From Bryobacter sp. CoA8 C33 (GTDB taxonomy: Bacteria > Acidobacteriota > Terriglobia > Bryobacterales > Bryobacteraceae), in the NCBI GenBank assembly GCA_019931185.1, contig JAINDK010000003.1, positions 1-64,000 of the forward strand: a DNA stretch of 64,000 bases, given 5' to 3'. Shown here in pieces: positions 36,427-44,111 of the stretch; positions within the stretch are counted from its first letter, which is position 1; every line of letters starts with the position of its first letter. The notes under the pieces were generated by a model. The model was given only the letters and a program-made list of their open reading frames with translations, made no database searches and had not been told where the DNA came from. The position numbers were made by a program, and so were the translations under genes.

Positions 36427-36873
36427 TTAGTGCACTTCGCGCAGGGTCTTCTCTGACTTTGCCGCGATTGATCGAAAGTCACCTGACGAAGTGTAGTTTC
36501 AAACGAGAACGGTTTGGGCTGAGCTATGGGGTCCTGAATGACGCGCTCCATGGGCGCGGAGTGGATATTCCGCAGGGCTGCTCGGCAGGGCAAGGAGTGC
36601 GAAGCGGCGTCGGCGCGGAGCAAACCACTGACGCGCGAGGGGTAAGGCTTCTCGGCCAGCGGAGCACGATGCAGATGCAGCAGGCAGCTAGACGGGACGA
36701 GAGGCCCGGATGAATGGATGCTTTGGCAAAAGTCGCGGTGAAGGTTGAGAGTGATGCTCGCGATGGCAGGCAGTGAAGCGGCGAAGTCCCGCGCAGAAAC
36801 GAAAACAGCGCCAATGTGGAGGCACTGTTGCATGTTGATTCCACAACAAATTTCAATAAAGGAGAAGAACCAG
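36427..36873. other. 447-bp stretch with no gene, leading into the small ORF
   Basis: No recognisable coding family is seen on either strand. The left part probably still belongs to decayed mobile-element sequence. The last 60 bases are A/T-richer and lead to the AAAGGAG site of the small ORF, so they may hold its promoter, but no convincing -35/-10 pair was found. Confidence 0.45.
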
Positions 36874-37044
36874 ATGACGTATATCAATGGCCCGGTTCAT
36901 GAGACTGCGGAGATCCCGCCGGTGGCGACGATCAAATTTGCTGACGGCACGCCTTCGGTGGCCAGTCGTGGAGGTTTGGCGCCTTATCCATCGCCTTGGT
37001 CTCGCATGCCGGATTGCAACGGCGCGAGGGTCCGGCATGGTTAG
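36874..37044 (+). CDS. small ORF of 56 codons with strong ribosome-binding site
   Basis: An AAAGGAG (36858-36864) lies 9 bases before the ATG, one of the best ribosome-binding sites in the window. The predicted peptide is unlike anything I recognise. Residues 1-34 are mildly acidic and end in a double glycine (PSVASRGG). The remaining 22 residues (LAPYPSPWSRMPDCNGARVR HG) contain one cysteine and a net positive charge. Its stop overlaps the convergent TolC-like gene's stop by 4 bases. It could be a secreted peptide precursor, a fragment of a lost gene, or chance; the longer in-frame extension upstream lacks a site. Confidence 0.45.
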   Translation: MTYINGPVHETAEIPPVATIKFADGTPSVASRGGLAPYPSPWSRMPDCNGARVRHG

Positions 37045-38291
37045 GGGAGGGCCGTGCGGACGTCGCCGTAGGCGAAGGCGAGTTGGGCAAGGGCGAGTTG
37101 GGCCTGGTACCGGCAGCGGATTTCGAGGTCTTCGGCGGTGGCGAGGGCTTCCTGGGCAGTGACTGTGTCGAGCGTCGTGGCGAGGCCGGACTGGTAGCGC
37201 AGGGAGGTAAGCTCAAGAACCTGACGGGCGGAGCGGGCTGCGGCGGCAGCGGTGGCTTCGGCGCGGGTTTGGGCAGCGAAGGAGGTCTGGGCCTGTGCGG
37301 CCTGGCGGGCGGCTGCGAGTTGGAGCCGCTGCACCTCCTGTTTGGCCTGTTCGAGGCGGAGGGTGGTGGAGCGGATTTCGGCCTCGAGGCGGCCGCTGGT
37401 CCAGAGGGGGATCTGGAGGGTAGCGCCGATGTTGTAAGTGGCGATGGCAGCGTCGGGTCCGGCGCCGAGGAGGCCGTAGTCGGCGAGGGCGGTGAGTTGA
37501 GGCCAGCGGGCGCGGCGGGCGCGGACGAGATCCTGTTCGGCGGCTTTGACACGGTCGCGGGCGGCTTGGATATCAGGCCGTTGGGCGGAAGACTCGAGGG
37601 AGGTCAGGCGGAGCTTAGGTTCGGCGAGCTCGCCAGGCAGGGGGGAGGCGAGGAGTTCTTCGAGTGCGGGTCGAAGGACGGCGAGGTCCTGTTCGGCCGC
37701 GATCTGTTCGGTTTGTTCAACTTCGCGCCGCTGGCGGTGGCGAGCAAGGTCCAGTTGGGATGCGGCCCCGGCTTTTTCGCGTTCGATCGTTTGAGCGAGG
37801 AGAGATTCGGCGGTTTGGAGACGAGCCCCAGCGGCGCGGAGGCGGCTTTGGGCCTGGAAGGTTTCGAGGAAGAGTGAGATAACGGCGGCCTGGGTCTGTT
37901 CGCGGACAGCTTCGACGTCGCGGGCGGCGGCCGATTCGGAATGGCGGGCGGCGCGGACGGAGGCGAGCAGGGGGAGGTCGACCACTTTTTGGGAGACGAC
38001 GGGGCGAGCGTTGAAGGTGCGGAAGGGGCCGATGCGGGAGGGAAAGCCAGGGAAGAGGAGGCCGATGCCCTGCAGGTTGTTGGTCTGGCGGGTAGCCGAG
38101 ACGAGGAGGTCTGCCTGGGGGAGGTGACCGGCGCGGAGAGCGTCGGTTTGGGCGCGGCGCTCGAGGACGCGGAGGCGGGAGAGTTGGATGCCTGGGTTTT
38201 GTTTGGCGGCAAGCTCGAGGGCGGACTCGAGGGTGAGGGTTTGGGCGGCGAGGCCAGCGGCGGCCAAGAGCAGGAAAGAAAGTGAGCGCAT
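37041..38291 (-). CDS. TolC-like outer-membrane efflux protein
   Basis: The start is the ATG at 38291, 1 base after the membrane-fusion gene's stop; the much longer frame upstream is antisense shadow. The 416-residue product has a signal peptide (MRSLSFLLLAAAGLAAQ), then LTLESALELAAKQNPGIQLS, the typical OEP start. It has two long alpha-helical hairpin repeats rich in alanine, glutamine and arginine, with the second repeat starting near RARRARWPQLTALADYGLLG. It would form the trimeric outer-membrane channel of the exporter encoded just upstream and is the last gene of that operon. Confidence 0.88.
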   Translation of the reverse strand: MRSLSFLLLAAAGLAAQTLTLESALELAAKQNPGIQLSRLRVLERRAQTDALRAGHLPQADLLVSATRQTNNLQGIGLLFPGFPSRIGPFRTFNARPVVSQKVVDLPLLASVRAARHSESAAARDVEAVREQTQAAVISLFLETFQAQSRLRAAGARLQTAESLLAQTIEREKAGAASQLDLARHRQRREVEQTEQIAAEQDLAVLRPALEELLASPLPGELAEPKLRLTSLESSAQRPDIQAARDRVKAAEQDLVRARRARWPQLTALADYGLLGAGPDAAIATYNIGATLQIPLWTSGRLEAEIRSTTLRLEQAKQEVQRLQLAAARQAAQAQTSFAAQTRAEATAAAAARSARQVLELTSLRYQSGLATTLDTVTAQEALATAEDLEIRCRYQAQLALAQLAFAYGDVRTALP

Positions 38292-38292
38292 G

Positions 38293-39318
38293 TTAGCCTC
38301 CGATGGTGGCGTCGACGCGAAGCCCGATGGGAAGTTCGGTGCCCGGGGCGAGGTCGATGAGGGTTTCGAGGATTTTGGTGTCGACGCGTTCCGAGGGTTC
38401 GTCGGTGCGGATGTTCTTACGGCCGAGGATACGTCCGACGCTGCTGACGACGCCGGTGAATGCTTTGTCCCCGTAGGCGGTGGCGCGGAGGGTGACCTTT
38501 TGGCCGACAGCGACGCGAGCGGCGTCGGTTTCGTCAACGTCGACGCGGACGCGGAGCCGGGAAGTGTCGCCCAGGACGAGGATGGGGGACGACATTTGGG
38601 TGGAAACGCTTTCGCCAGTGCGTTTGCGTTTGCGGAGGACGAAGCCGTTGAGGGGAGAGAGGATAACGGTGCGGGCGAGTTGGGCGCGGGCTTCGGCGAA
38701 GCGTGCTTCGGCGGCGGCGAGTTCGGCTTCGGCGCGGCGGATTTCTTCTTCGCGGGTGGGAGCGCTGATGAGATTGGCGCGCTGAGTGGTGGCTTCGAGG
38801 CGGGCTTGGGCGACGGCGAAGTCGCGTTCGGCGACTTCGAATTCGCTGCGCGAGATGGCGCCACGGTCGAGGAGGAAGCGGCGGCGGTCGCGTTCAGCGC
38901 GGGTTTGTTCGAGGACGGCGCGGGCTTCGCCGGCGAAGGCGGCGGATTCGTTGCGTTCCTGGGGCCGGGCGCCGTTGCGGAGGCGGTCGAGTTCGGCGCG
39001 GCGTTCGGCGAGGGCGGCGGCGGCGAGTTGGACGCGTGCGGAGAAGTCGGCATTGGCAAGGGTAGCGAGGATTTGTCCGCGCCGGACGGGTTGGCCTTCT
39101 TCGACGAGGACAGCGGTGAGGCGGCCGTCGATCTCGGTGCCGATGGCGACCTCCTCAGAGACGGGTTCGACGCGTCCCGGAGCAACGATGGCGAAGCGGA
39201 CGGGTTGGGGAGGAGGTGTGGCCGCTGCTGGTTGAGTGGGCTCGGCGGTACGGCGGAAGAGGAAAAAGCCGAGGGCGGCGAGTAAGAGGAGGCTGAAGAG
39301 CCCGATGTACTTTTTCAT
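38293..39318 (-). CDS. HlyD/DevB-like periplasmic adaptor (membrane-fusion protein)
   Basis: The 341-residue protein has one N-terminal membrane helix (YIGLFSLLLLAALGFFLF) and a split biotinyl-lipoyl-like domain (GRVEPVSEEVAIGTEIDGRL near 48-67 and TVILSPLNGFVLRK near 220-233). A long coiled-coil hairpin rich in alanine, glutamate and arginine lies between the halves, and a C-terminal beta-barrel starts near LRVRVDVDETDAARVAVGQ. This is the layout of DevB/MacA-type adaptors. Its ATG overlaps the ATPase gene's TGA by 4 bases. It links the inner-membrane ABC part to the TolC-like channel. Confidence 0.9.
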   Translation of the reverse strand: MKKYIGLFSLLLLAALGFFLFRRTAEPTQPAAATPPPQPVRFAIVAPGRVEPVSEEVAIGTEIDGRLTAVLVEEGQPVRRGQILATLANADFSARVQLAAAALAERRAELDRLRNGARPQERNESAAFAGEARAVLEQTRAERDRRRFLLDRGAISRSEFEVAERDFAVAQARLEATTQRANLISAPTREEEIRRAEAELAAAEARFAEARAQLARTVILSPLNGFVLRKRKRTGESVSTQMSSPILVLGDTSRLRVRVDVDETDAARVAVGQKVTLRATAYGDKAFTGVVSSVGRILGRKNIRTDEPSERVDTKILETLIDLAPGTELPIGLRVDATIGG

Positions 39319-40028
39319 GCGATATCTCCTGGGGTGGGGCGGATGTGACGACGCAGTTCGTCGGAGCCGACACGGCCGTCTTCGATCGTGACGATGCGGT
39401 CGCAGTAGTCGAGGACCCGGGGGTCGTGGGTGACAATAACGACGGCGCGGTTGTTTTGGCGGGCGAGTCCGCTGAGGATTTCAAGTACTTTGCGTCCGCT
39501 GACGGAATCGAGGGCAGCCGTCGGTTCATCGGCGAGGAGGATGCGCGGATGGCCGGCGAGGGCGCGGGCGATAGAGACGCGCTGTTTTTGGCCGCCGGAG
39601 AGGTCGGCGGGGTAGGCGTTGCGCTTGTCGGCGAGGCCGACCGATTCGAGCAGGTTGGCCGCGGCGCGGGCGGGTTGAGGCACATGTTTGAGTTTGCACA
39701 TGATGGCGACGTTCTCTTCGGCGGTGAGGGCGGGGAAGAGGTTGAAACCCTGGAAGATGAAGCCGAACAGATCGCGGCGAAGGGCGGGCCGCTGGCTTTC
39801 GGACATCCCGACGATTTCACGGCCGTCGATGCGGACGCTGCCAGAGGTGGCGCTAAGGATGCCGCCCAGGACGGAGATGAGGGTGGTTTTGCCCGAGCCG
39901 GAGGGTCCCATGAGGACGAGGACCTGACCGGCGTGGATGTCGAGGGACACATCGTTGAGGGCGCGGAAGCGGTTGGCGCCGGAGCCGTATTCCTTGACGA
40001 GGTGGGAGACGGAGACAAGTGGCTGCAT
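39315..40028 (-). CDS. ABC transporter ATPase, DevA/LolD/MacB class
   Basis: The 237-residue ATPase has Walker A GPSGSGKTTL (about 41-50), the Q-loop region FGFIFQGFNLFP, the signature LSGGQKQRVSIARAL and Walker B ILLADEPTAALDS, followed by the H-loop VIVTHDPRVLDYCD. It belongs to the lipoprotein/macrolide/DevA-type ATPases that work with FtsX-like permeases, which change shape in the periplasm rather than carrying substrate through a pore. It follows the permease gene by 9 bases. Confidence 0.93.
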   Translation of the reverse strand: MQPLVSVSHLVKEYGSGANRFRALNDVSLDIHAGQVLVLMGPSGSGKTTLISVLGGILSATSGSVRIDGREIVGMSESQRPALRRDLFGFIFQGFNLFPALTAEENVAIMCKLKHVPQPARAAANLLESVGLADKRNAYPADLSGGQKQRVSIARALAGHPRILLADEPTAALDSVSGRKVLEILSGLARQNNRAVVIVTHDPRVLDYCDRIVTIEDGRVGSDELRRHIRPTPGDIA

Positions 40029-40037
40029 GGGAGTGTC

Positions 40038-41162
40038 CTAGCCGCGGAAGACCATGGCGGGGTCGATGGTGGTGGCTTTGCGGATAGAGAGCAGGCTGGC
40101 GCTCATACACATAAAGAGCGTGAGGCCGAAGATGCCGAGGGCGACGGGCCAGGGGAGTTTGATCAGCAGGTCGGTGTCAGCGGTGGAGTGGACTATGGCG
40201 AGGGCGACCGAGATACCGAGGACGTAACCCATGACGGCGGCGAGGGTGGACTGGAGAATGATGACCTGATAGATCTGGCCGTTGGTGGCCCCCATGGCCT
40301 TGAGGGTGCCGAACTCTTTGAGATGGTCGATGGTGGCGGCATAGATGGTTTGGGCGACAACGACGATGCCGACGAGGAGTCCAAGCATGGCCCCCATGAG
40401 GGTGGTGGTACCGGCGCCGGTGCCGAAGACCCAGTAGTTGCGGGTGCGGGAGAGGATTTCGTCGCGGGTGAAGACTTCGATACCCGGGATAGTGGCCAGC
40501 AGGCCGGTCTTAATTGCGTTGCGGTCGGCGCCAGCGGCGGTGCGGAGCAGGATGAAAATGGTTTCCTCCTCCCGCATGGGGATGTAGTTTTGGGCGTTTT
40601 TGAAGCTCGTGAATACGTAGGGGGCGGTGGTGAAGGAGCGGATACCGTGCGTGAAGCCGACGATGCGGGCGCGTTTGCCATTGATTTCCAGCGTTTCCCC
40701 GATGTTGTGGACGCCGAGTTTCCTTTTGTAGAGGTCGTCGATGATGACGGTATCTTCGCCGCGGAGGTCTTCGACGCGTCCGGCAACGAGGTTCCAGGGG
40801 CCGCCCATGCCGGAGTCGAGGTCGAAGCCGGCGATTTGGCAGGTTTCAAAGGCGCCGTTGGGGAGCTTCCAGTTAACGAAGAAGATGCTGAAGTTGGCAG
40901 TGTGGGTGACGCCAGGGACCTGGAGAGCTTTCCAGCGCTTGGCTTCCTGGATGGGGGAGCCGCCGTTGACATGGGGGATGCCGGGGGCGGAAATCCAGAG
41001 GTCGGCTGAGTTGTTTTCGACGATGTTGGCGGCGGTATCGAGGAAGCCGAGGAACATGCCGAACTGGATGGCGATGAGGACGAGGGCGAAGACGATACCG
41101 GTGAGGGTAACGATGAGGCGGACGCGATCGTAGAAGAGGTTTTTCCAGGCTAAAATACCCAT
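40038..41162 (-). CDS. FtsX-like ABC permease, DevC type
   Basis: The 374-residue protein has one N-terminal helix (LIVTLTGIVFALVLIAIQFG, about 15-35), a large periplasmic MacB-type domain (about 40-250) and three C-terminal helices (GTTTLMGAMLGLLVGIVVV, VIILQSTLAAVMGYVLGI, LGIFGLTLFMCMSASLLSI). An N-terminal LAWKNLFYDRVRL and the four-helix layout fit DevC of the DevBCA exporter. The upstream region holds a strong promoter overlapped by a palindrome. It is the first gene of the four-gene exporter operon. Confidence 0.9.
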   Translation of the reverse strand: MGILAWKNLFYDRVRLIVTLTGIVFALVLIAIQFGMFLGFLDTAANIVENNSADLWISAPGIPHVNGGSPIQEAKRWKALQVPGVTHTANFSIFFVNWKLPNGAFETCQIAGFDLDSGMGGPWNLVAGRVEDLRGEDTVIIDDLYKRKLGVHNIGETLEINGKRARIVGFTHGIRSFTTAPYVFTSFKNAQNYIPMREEETIFILLRTAAGADRNAIKTGLLATIPGIEVFTRDEILSRTRNYWVFGTGAGTTTLMGAMLGLLVGIVVVAQTIYAATIDHLKEFGTLKAMGATNGQIYQVIILQSTLAAVMGYVLGISVALAIVHSTADTDLLIKLPWPVALGIFGLTLFMCMSASLLSIRKATTIDPAMVFRG

Positions 41163-41185
41163 AATTGCTGTCCAATCGAAAAAAC

Positions 41186-41226
41186 TGAACTATGTTCATG
41201 ATTTGACCGTAAACAGGAATTGTCAA
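41186..41226 (-). promoter_or_regulatory. promoter of the exporter operon with an overlapping 13-bp palindrome
   Basis: On the minus strand a consensus TTGACA (41226-41221) is followed after 17 bases by AATCAT (41203-41198), a 4-of-6 match to a -10 box. A perfect inverted repeat, TGAAC-TAT-GTTCA (41186-41198), begins at the -10 box and covers the predicted start of transcription. That position suits a repressor site, and the TetR gene 80 bases upstream is the obvious candidate regulator. The link is inference. Confidence 0.55.
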
Positions 41227-41279
41227 GTTCTTATGAGCATCGTTCGGAAAAAATTTTGCGGGGGCTGAAGGGAAAGGAA

Positions 41280-41909
41280 TCAGGGGGTGGCGGGGGACTG
41301 CAAACCTTTTGTAATGAGATCGATACTGCGCTGGATCATGAATTCTATCGAGGGCCAGGGCAAGTTATAGCGACCATGGTCATTGATGAGGATGGAGGTG
41401 GTACCGTGAATGTGGGACCAGACGATCAGGGCGTCGGAGGCGGGGTCGGTGGTGGCGGGGAAGTGTCCGGCCTGCTGGCCGCCGGCGATAATGCGGACAA
41501 GGTGCTCGAGGGCTTGGCGGCCGAGAAGGTTGGATTCGGCGGATTCGGTGAAGGAATCGGAGGCGACGTTGCCAAAGACGAGGCGGTACTGGTGGGGGTA
41601 CTCGATGCCGAACTCGATGTAGCAACGGATGCCGGCGGCGAGGGGGGCGCCGGGGGAGGGGAATTTTTGTTCGATCTGGTGGAGGCGATCGATAAGGACT
41701 TCGAAGGTTTCGACGCAGATGGCATCGACGATTTCGATTTTGTTCTTGAAGTAAAGGTAGATGGTGGAGGGGGCGTATTCGATGCGGTCGGCGATGGCGC
41801 GCATGGTGACGCTGTCGAAGCCGTCTTTGAGGAAGAGTTCGGTGGCTGCCTGCAGAATTTTTTGACGGAGCGCATCTTTTTCGCGGGCGCGGCGTTCAGA
41901 GGTTCCCAT
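41280..41909 (-). CDS. TetR/AcrR-family regulator
   Basis: The ATG at 41909 (MGTSERRAREKDALRQKILQ) is preferred, with a GGGGG stretch upstream; a longer frame exists. The 209-residue protein has the TetR helix-turn-helix (AATELFLKDGFDSVTMRAIA, then YAPSTIYLYFKNKIEIVDA) and an all-helical ligand/dimer domain. It is transcribed in the same direction as, and directly before, the exporter operon, with 117 bases between that include a palindrome at the promoter. It most likely represses the exporter until an inducer binds. Confidence 0.88.
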   Translation of the reverse strand: MGTSERRAREKDALRQKILQAATELFLKDGFDSVTMRAIADRIEYAPSTIYLYFKNKIEIVDAICVETFEVLIDRLHQIEQKFPSPGAPLAAGIRCYIEFGIEYPHQYRLVFGNVASDSFTESAESNLLGRQALEHLVRIIAGGQQAGHFPATTDPASDALIVWSHIHGTTSILINDHGRYNLPWPSIEFMIQRSIDLITKGLQSPATP

Positions 41910-42078
41910 TACCCCCAAGTGTTTGCCGATTCCTGAAGGATTGTCAAACTCGAGTCCTGTCTCATGCAAGATGAGACTGAAGCAGTTCCCGGATGTTTCT
42001 TGACGCCAGCGCGGATGGGAGATTTCAAGCGCGGGAGCGCCCTGAGATTTACCGCAGGGTGGAAATCACTTTAGGACA

Positions 42079-42910
42079 TCATAATTGTCTGGAATGGCGA
42101 TTGAGCCACTGTTCGACCTTTGGATGCTTGTGCGCGAAGTAGTTGTCGGCGATGAAATGGAAATCCTTCCCGGACGGTGTGGCATCATCCAGCAGCCGCA
42201 AGAACTTGATTCACTCCTGATGCCGAAGCCGCTGTTGGCAGAGACTGATCACTTTGCCGCTGGCGGCATTCAGCGCCGCAAAAAGCGTAGTTGTTCCATG
42301 GCGCCTGTAATCGTGCGTCATCGTTCTGGCCCGGCCGGATTTCATTGGTAGGTCCGGTTGGGTGCGATCCAAGGCCTGCACTTGGCCCTTCTTGTCCACA
42401 CAAAGAACAATGGTCTGGTCCTCAGGATTGAGGTAAAGCCCCACGATGGCTTCTAGCTTCTGGCCGAAGTTCGGGTCCTTGCTCAGCTTGAAGGACTCAA
42501 TCCGATCCGGCTTCAGGCCATGGGCATGCCAAATGCGAAGAACGCTCGAGTCGCTGATGCCGACCACCGCCGCCATGCTGCGCGTACTCCAGTGCGTGGC
42601 GTTGGCTGGCTTTTCCTGGGTAGTCAGGCGCACAATCTCCGCAATGGCCTCACGCGGAATGCTGGGGGCGCTGCGCATCCTCTTCCAGGCCTGCGATGCC
42701 TTTGTCCAGAAACCGCTTCCGCCAACCGGCCACCTTCTTGGGGGTGACAAAAAGTCGCGAACTGATCTCCGTATCCTGCACTCCGGCGTCAGCCAGCAGC
42801 AAGATACGAGCTCTTTCCGCCATCCGCACTGGCGTCTTGCGGCCATTAGCCCAAGCCGGCAAGGTCGCCTTTTCTTCCGTGCTCAGTTCAACTTTGGGCG
42901 CAACTCGCAT
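42079..42910 (-). pseudogene. IS630-family transposase pseudogene
   Basis: From an ATG at 42910 the first frame encodes the helix-turn-helix part (APKVELSTEEKATLPAWANG, ILLLADAGVQDTEISSRLF) down to EEDAQRP. Near 42655 the reading frame changes and continues PSIPREAIAEIVRLTTQEKP, DPNFGQKLEAIVGLYLNPED, IVLCVDKKGQVQALDRTQP and the DDE-type core. A TGA at 42211-42213 interrupts RLRHQE-IKFLRLLDDATP where tryptophan is expected. The frame then reads IADNYFAHKHPKVEQWLNRH and stops at 42079, before the last catalytic glutamate region. So it has one frameshift, one nonsense codon and a 3' truncation. Confidence 0.85.
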
Positions 42911-42980
42911 CGAGAGTCCAACTACTCGATTAGTGAGATGCGCGAATCGCTCTTCCCGTCGCAACTTCTGAAGCACTACC

Positions 42981-43922
42981 CTAAATGGGCTGGGCGTTGC
43001 GGCGGACGAAATCGTCGACGGGATGGGGGCCGGGGAGGATGTGGTGGTAGGCCTCGGCGTATTGCAGGCCGTGGGCGGCGCCCAGGTTGCGGTCGCGCTC
43101 GAGGACGAATTGGCGGATGTAATTGCGGTTGGCTGTGCGGTCGTCGCCGTCGAGGAGGGGGAGTCGACGGCCCTCGGCCGCGAGGCGCCGCTTGAGGCGA
43201 ACGCCCGCGTTGCCGGCGGGACCTTGGGCAAGGTTGAGGAGGTTCGCGTCGATTTTGCGGTCGAGCCAGGGTTCGATGTCGACTATGCGGTTGATGCGTT
43301 GCTGGAAGCGGGCGAAGTAGTATTTCTCCTGGACGGCCTGTGGCTTGAGGCCCGCGTAGAAGTGTTCGGGGTAATCCTTGTCGCCGCCGGCCATCCAGCA
43401 GGAGGCTTCGACGCATTGGGCGGTGACGTAATGATCGGGGTTTTCCTCGTAGTGGCTGGAGGGATCGTAGGAGATGATGATGTCGACTTTGAGGAGGCGG
43501 AAGAGGTAGATGAAGCGGGCCTTGAGTTCGGCGCGGGAGGTATTGTCCATGTTGTGGTTGGGGTAATTGAGGTCGAAGGTGGCTTTGGCGCCCATGAGTT
43601 CGGCGAGGGCCTGATTGTCACGGTCGTTGGCGAGAACGGTTTCCGGGACGCGGCCGGGGCCGGCGGAGTCATCGTTGGTGACGCGGATGAGGTAGGATGT
43701 GCAGCCCTCGTCGGCGAGTTTTGCCCAGAGGCCGGTAGCGAAGATGGGGAGGTCGTCGGAATGGGGCTGAATGGCGGCGACGACTTGGCCGGCGCGGGGT
43801 TTGCCGTCGCGCTTGCGTTCGATCACGAGGGGGCCATCGGCGTGGAAGTCGCGCGGAGAAGGGGCTTGGGCCTCGAGAGCGGCCGCCGCAGCGGGCAGGG
43901 AGAGGAAGGATCGCCGGTGCAT
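42981..43922 (-). CDS. secreted PIG-L/LmbE-family deacetylase
   Basis: The 313-residue product has a short signal sequence (MHRRSFLSLPAAAAALEAQ). The PIG-L metal-binding motif appears as AIQPHSDDLPIFATG (about 49-63), the PHxDD variant of AHPDDE. Further family parts are VTNDDSAG, DIIISYDPSSHYEENPDHY (metal histidine in the second half) and VQEKYYFARFQ. The family removes acetyl groups from GlcNAc-type sugars or conjugates. It stands alone, with the dead IS630 70 bases downstream of its stop. No sugar-conjugate pathway is adjacent. Confidence 0.85.
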   Translation of the reverse strand: MHRRSFLSLPAAAAALEAQAPSPRDFHADGPLVIERKRDGKPRAGQVVAAIQPHSDDLPIFATGLWAKLADEGCTSYLIRVTNDDSAGPGRVPETVLANDRDNQALAELMGAKATFDLNYPNHNMDNTSRAELKARFIYLFRLLKVDIIISYDPSSHYEENPDHYVTAQCVEASCWMAGGDKDYPEHFYAGLKPQAVQEKYYFARFQQRINRIVDIEPWLDRKIDANLLNLAQGPAGNAGVRLKRRLAAEGRRLPLLDGDDRTANRNYIRQFVLERDRNLGAAHGLQYAEAYHHILPGPHPVDDFVRRNAQPI

Positions 43923-44111
43923 GCGGTTATTTTGTCAGATGGGAGATGCCGCGGCTCGAGTGGAGGGGGAGTCTTGATTAAGGGATACGAGGCAGCATGG
44001 AGCAGGACGAAGAACAGGAGCGGGACCGGCCCGCGTGAAGCAGCGCTTTGCCGAGGCGGTCCCCGAGGGAGAGAGAAAGAGGCTAGGCCGGCGGGAAGGC
44101 TCCTGCCGTAA

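Noticed and set aside
38292-39185. Long upstream extension of the TolC-like frame
   Set aside because: The extension runs through the membrane-fusion gene in another frame and gives a serine/proline/alanine-rich shadow; the signal peptide at 38291 marks the real start.
39345-41009. 554-codon open frame on the plus strand
   Set aside because: It is the exact antisense of the ATPase and permease genes and gives a glycine/aspartate/glutamate-rich product without any fold; high G+C keeps antisense frames open.
43023-44111. 362-codon plus-strand frame opposite the PIG-L gene
   Set aside because: Antisense, valine/glycine/glutamate-rich product without domains.
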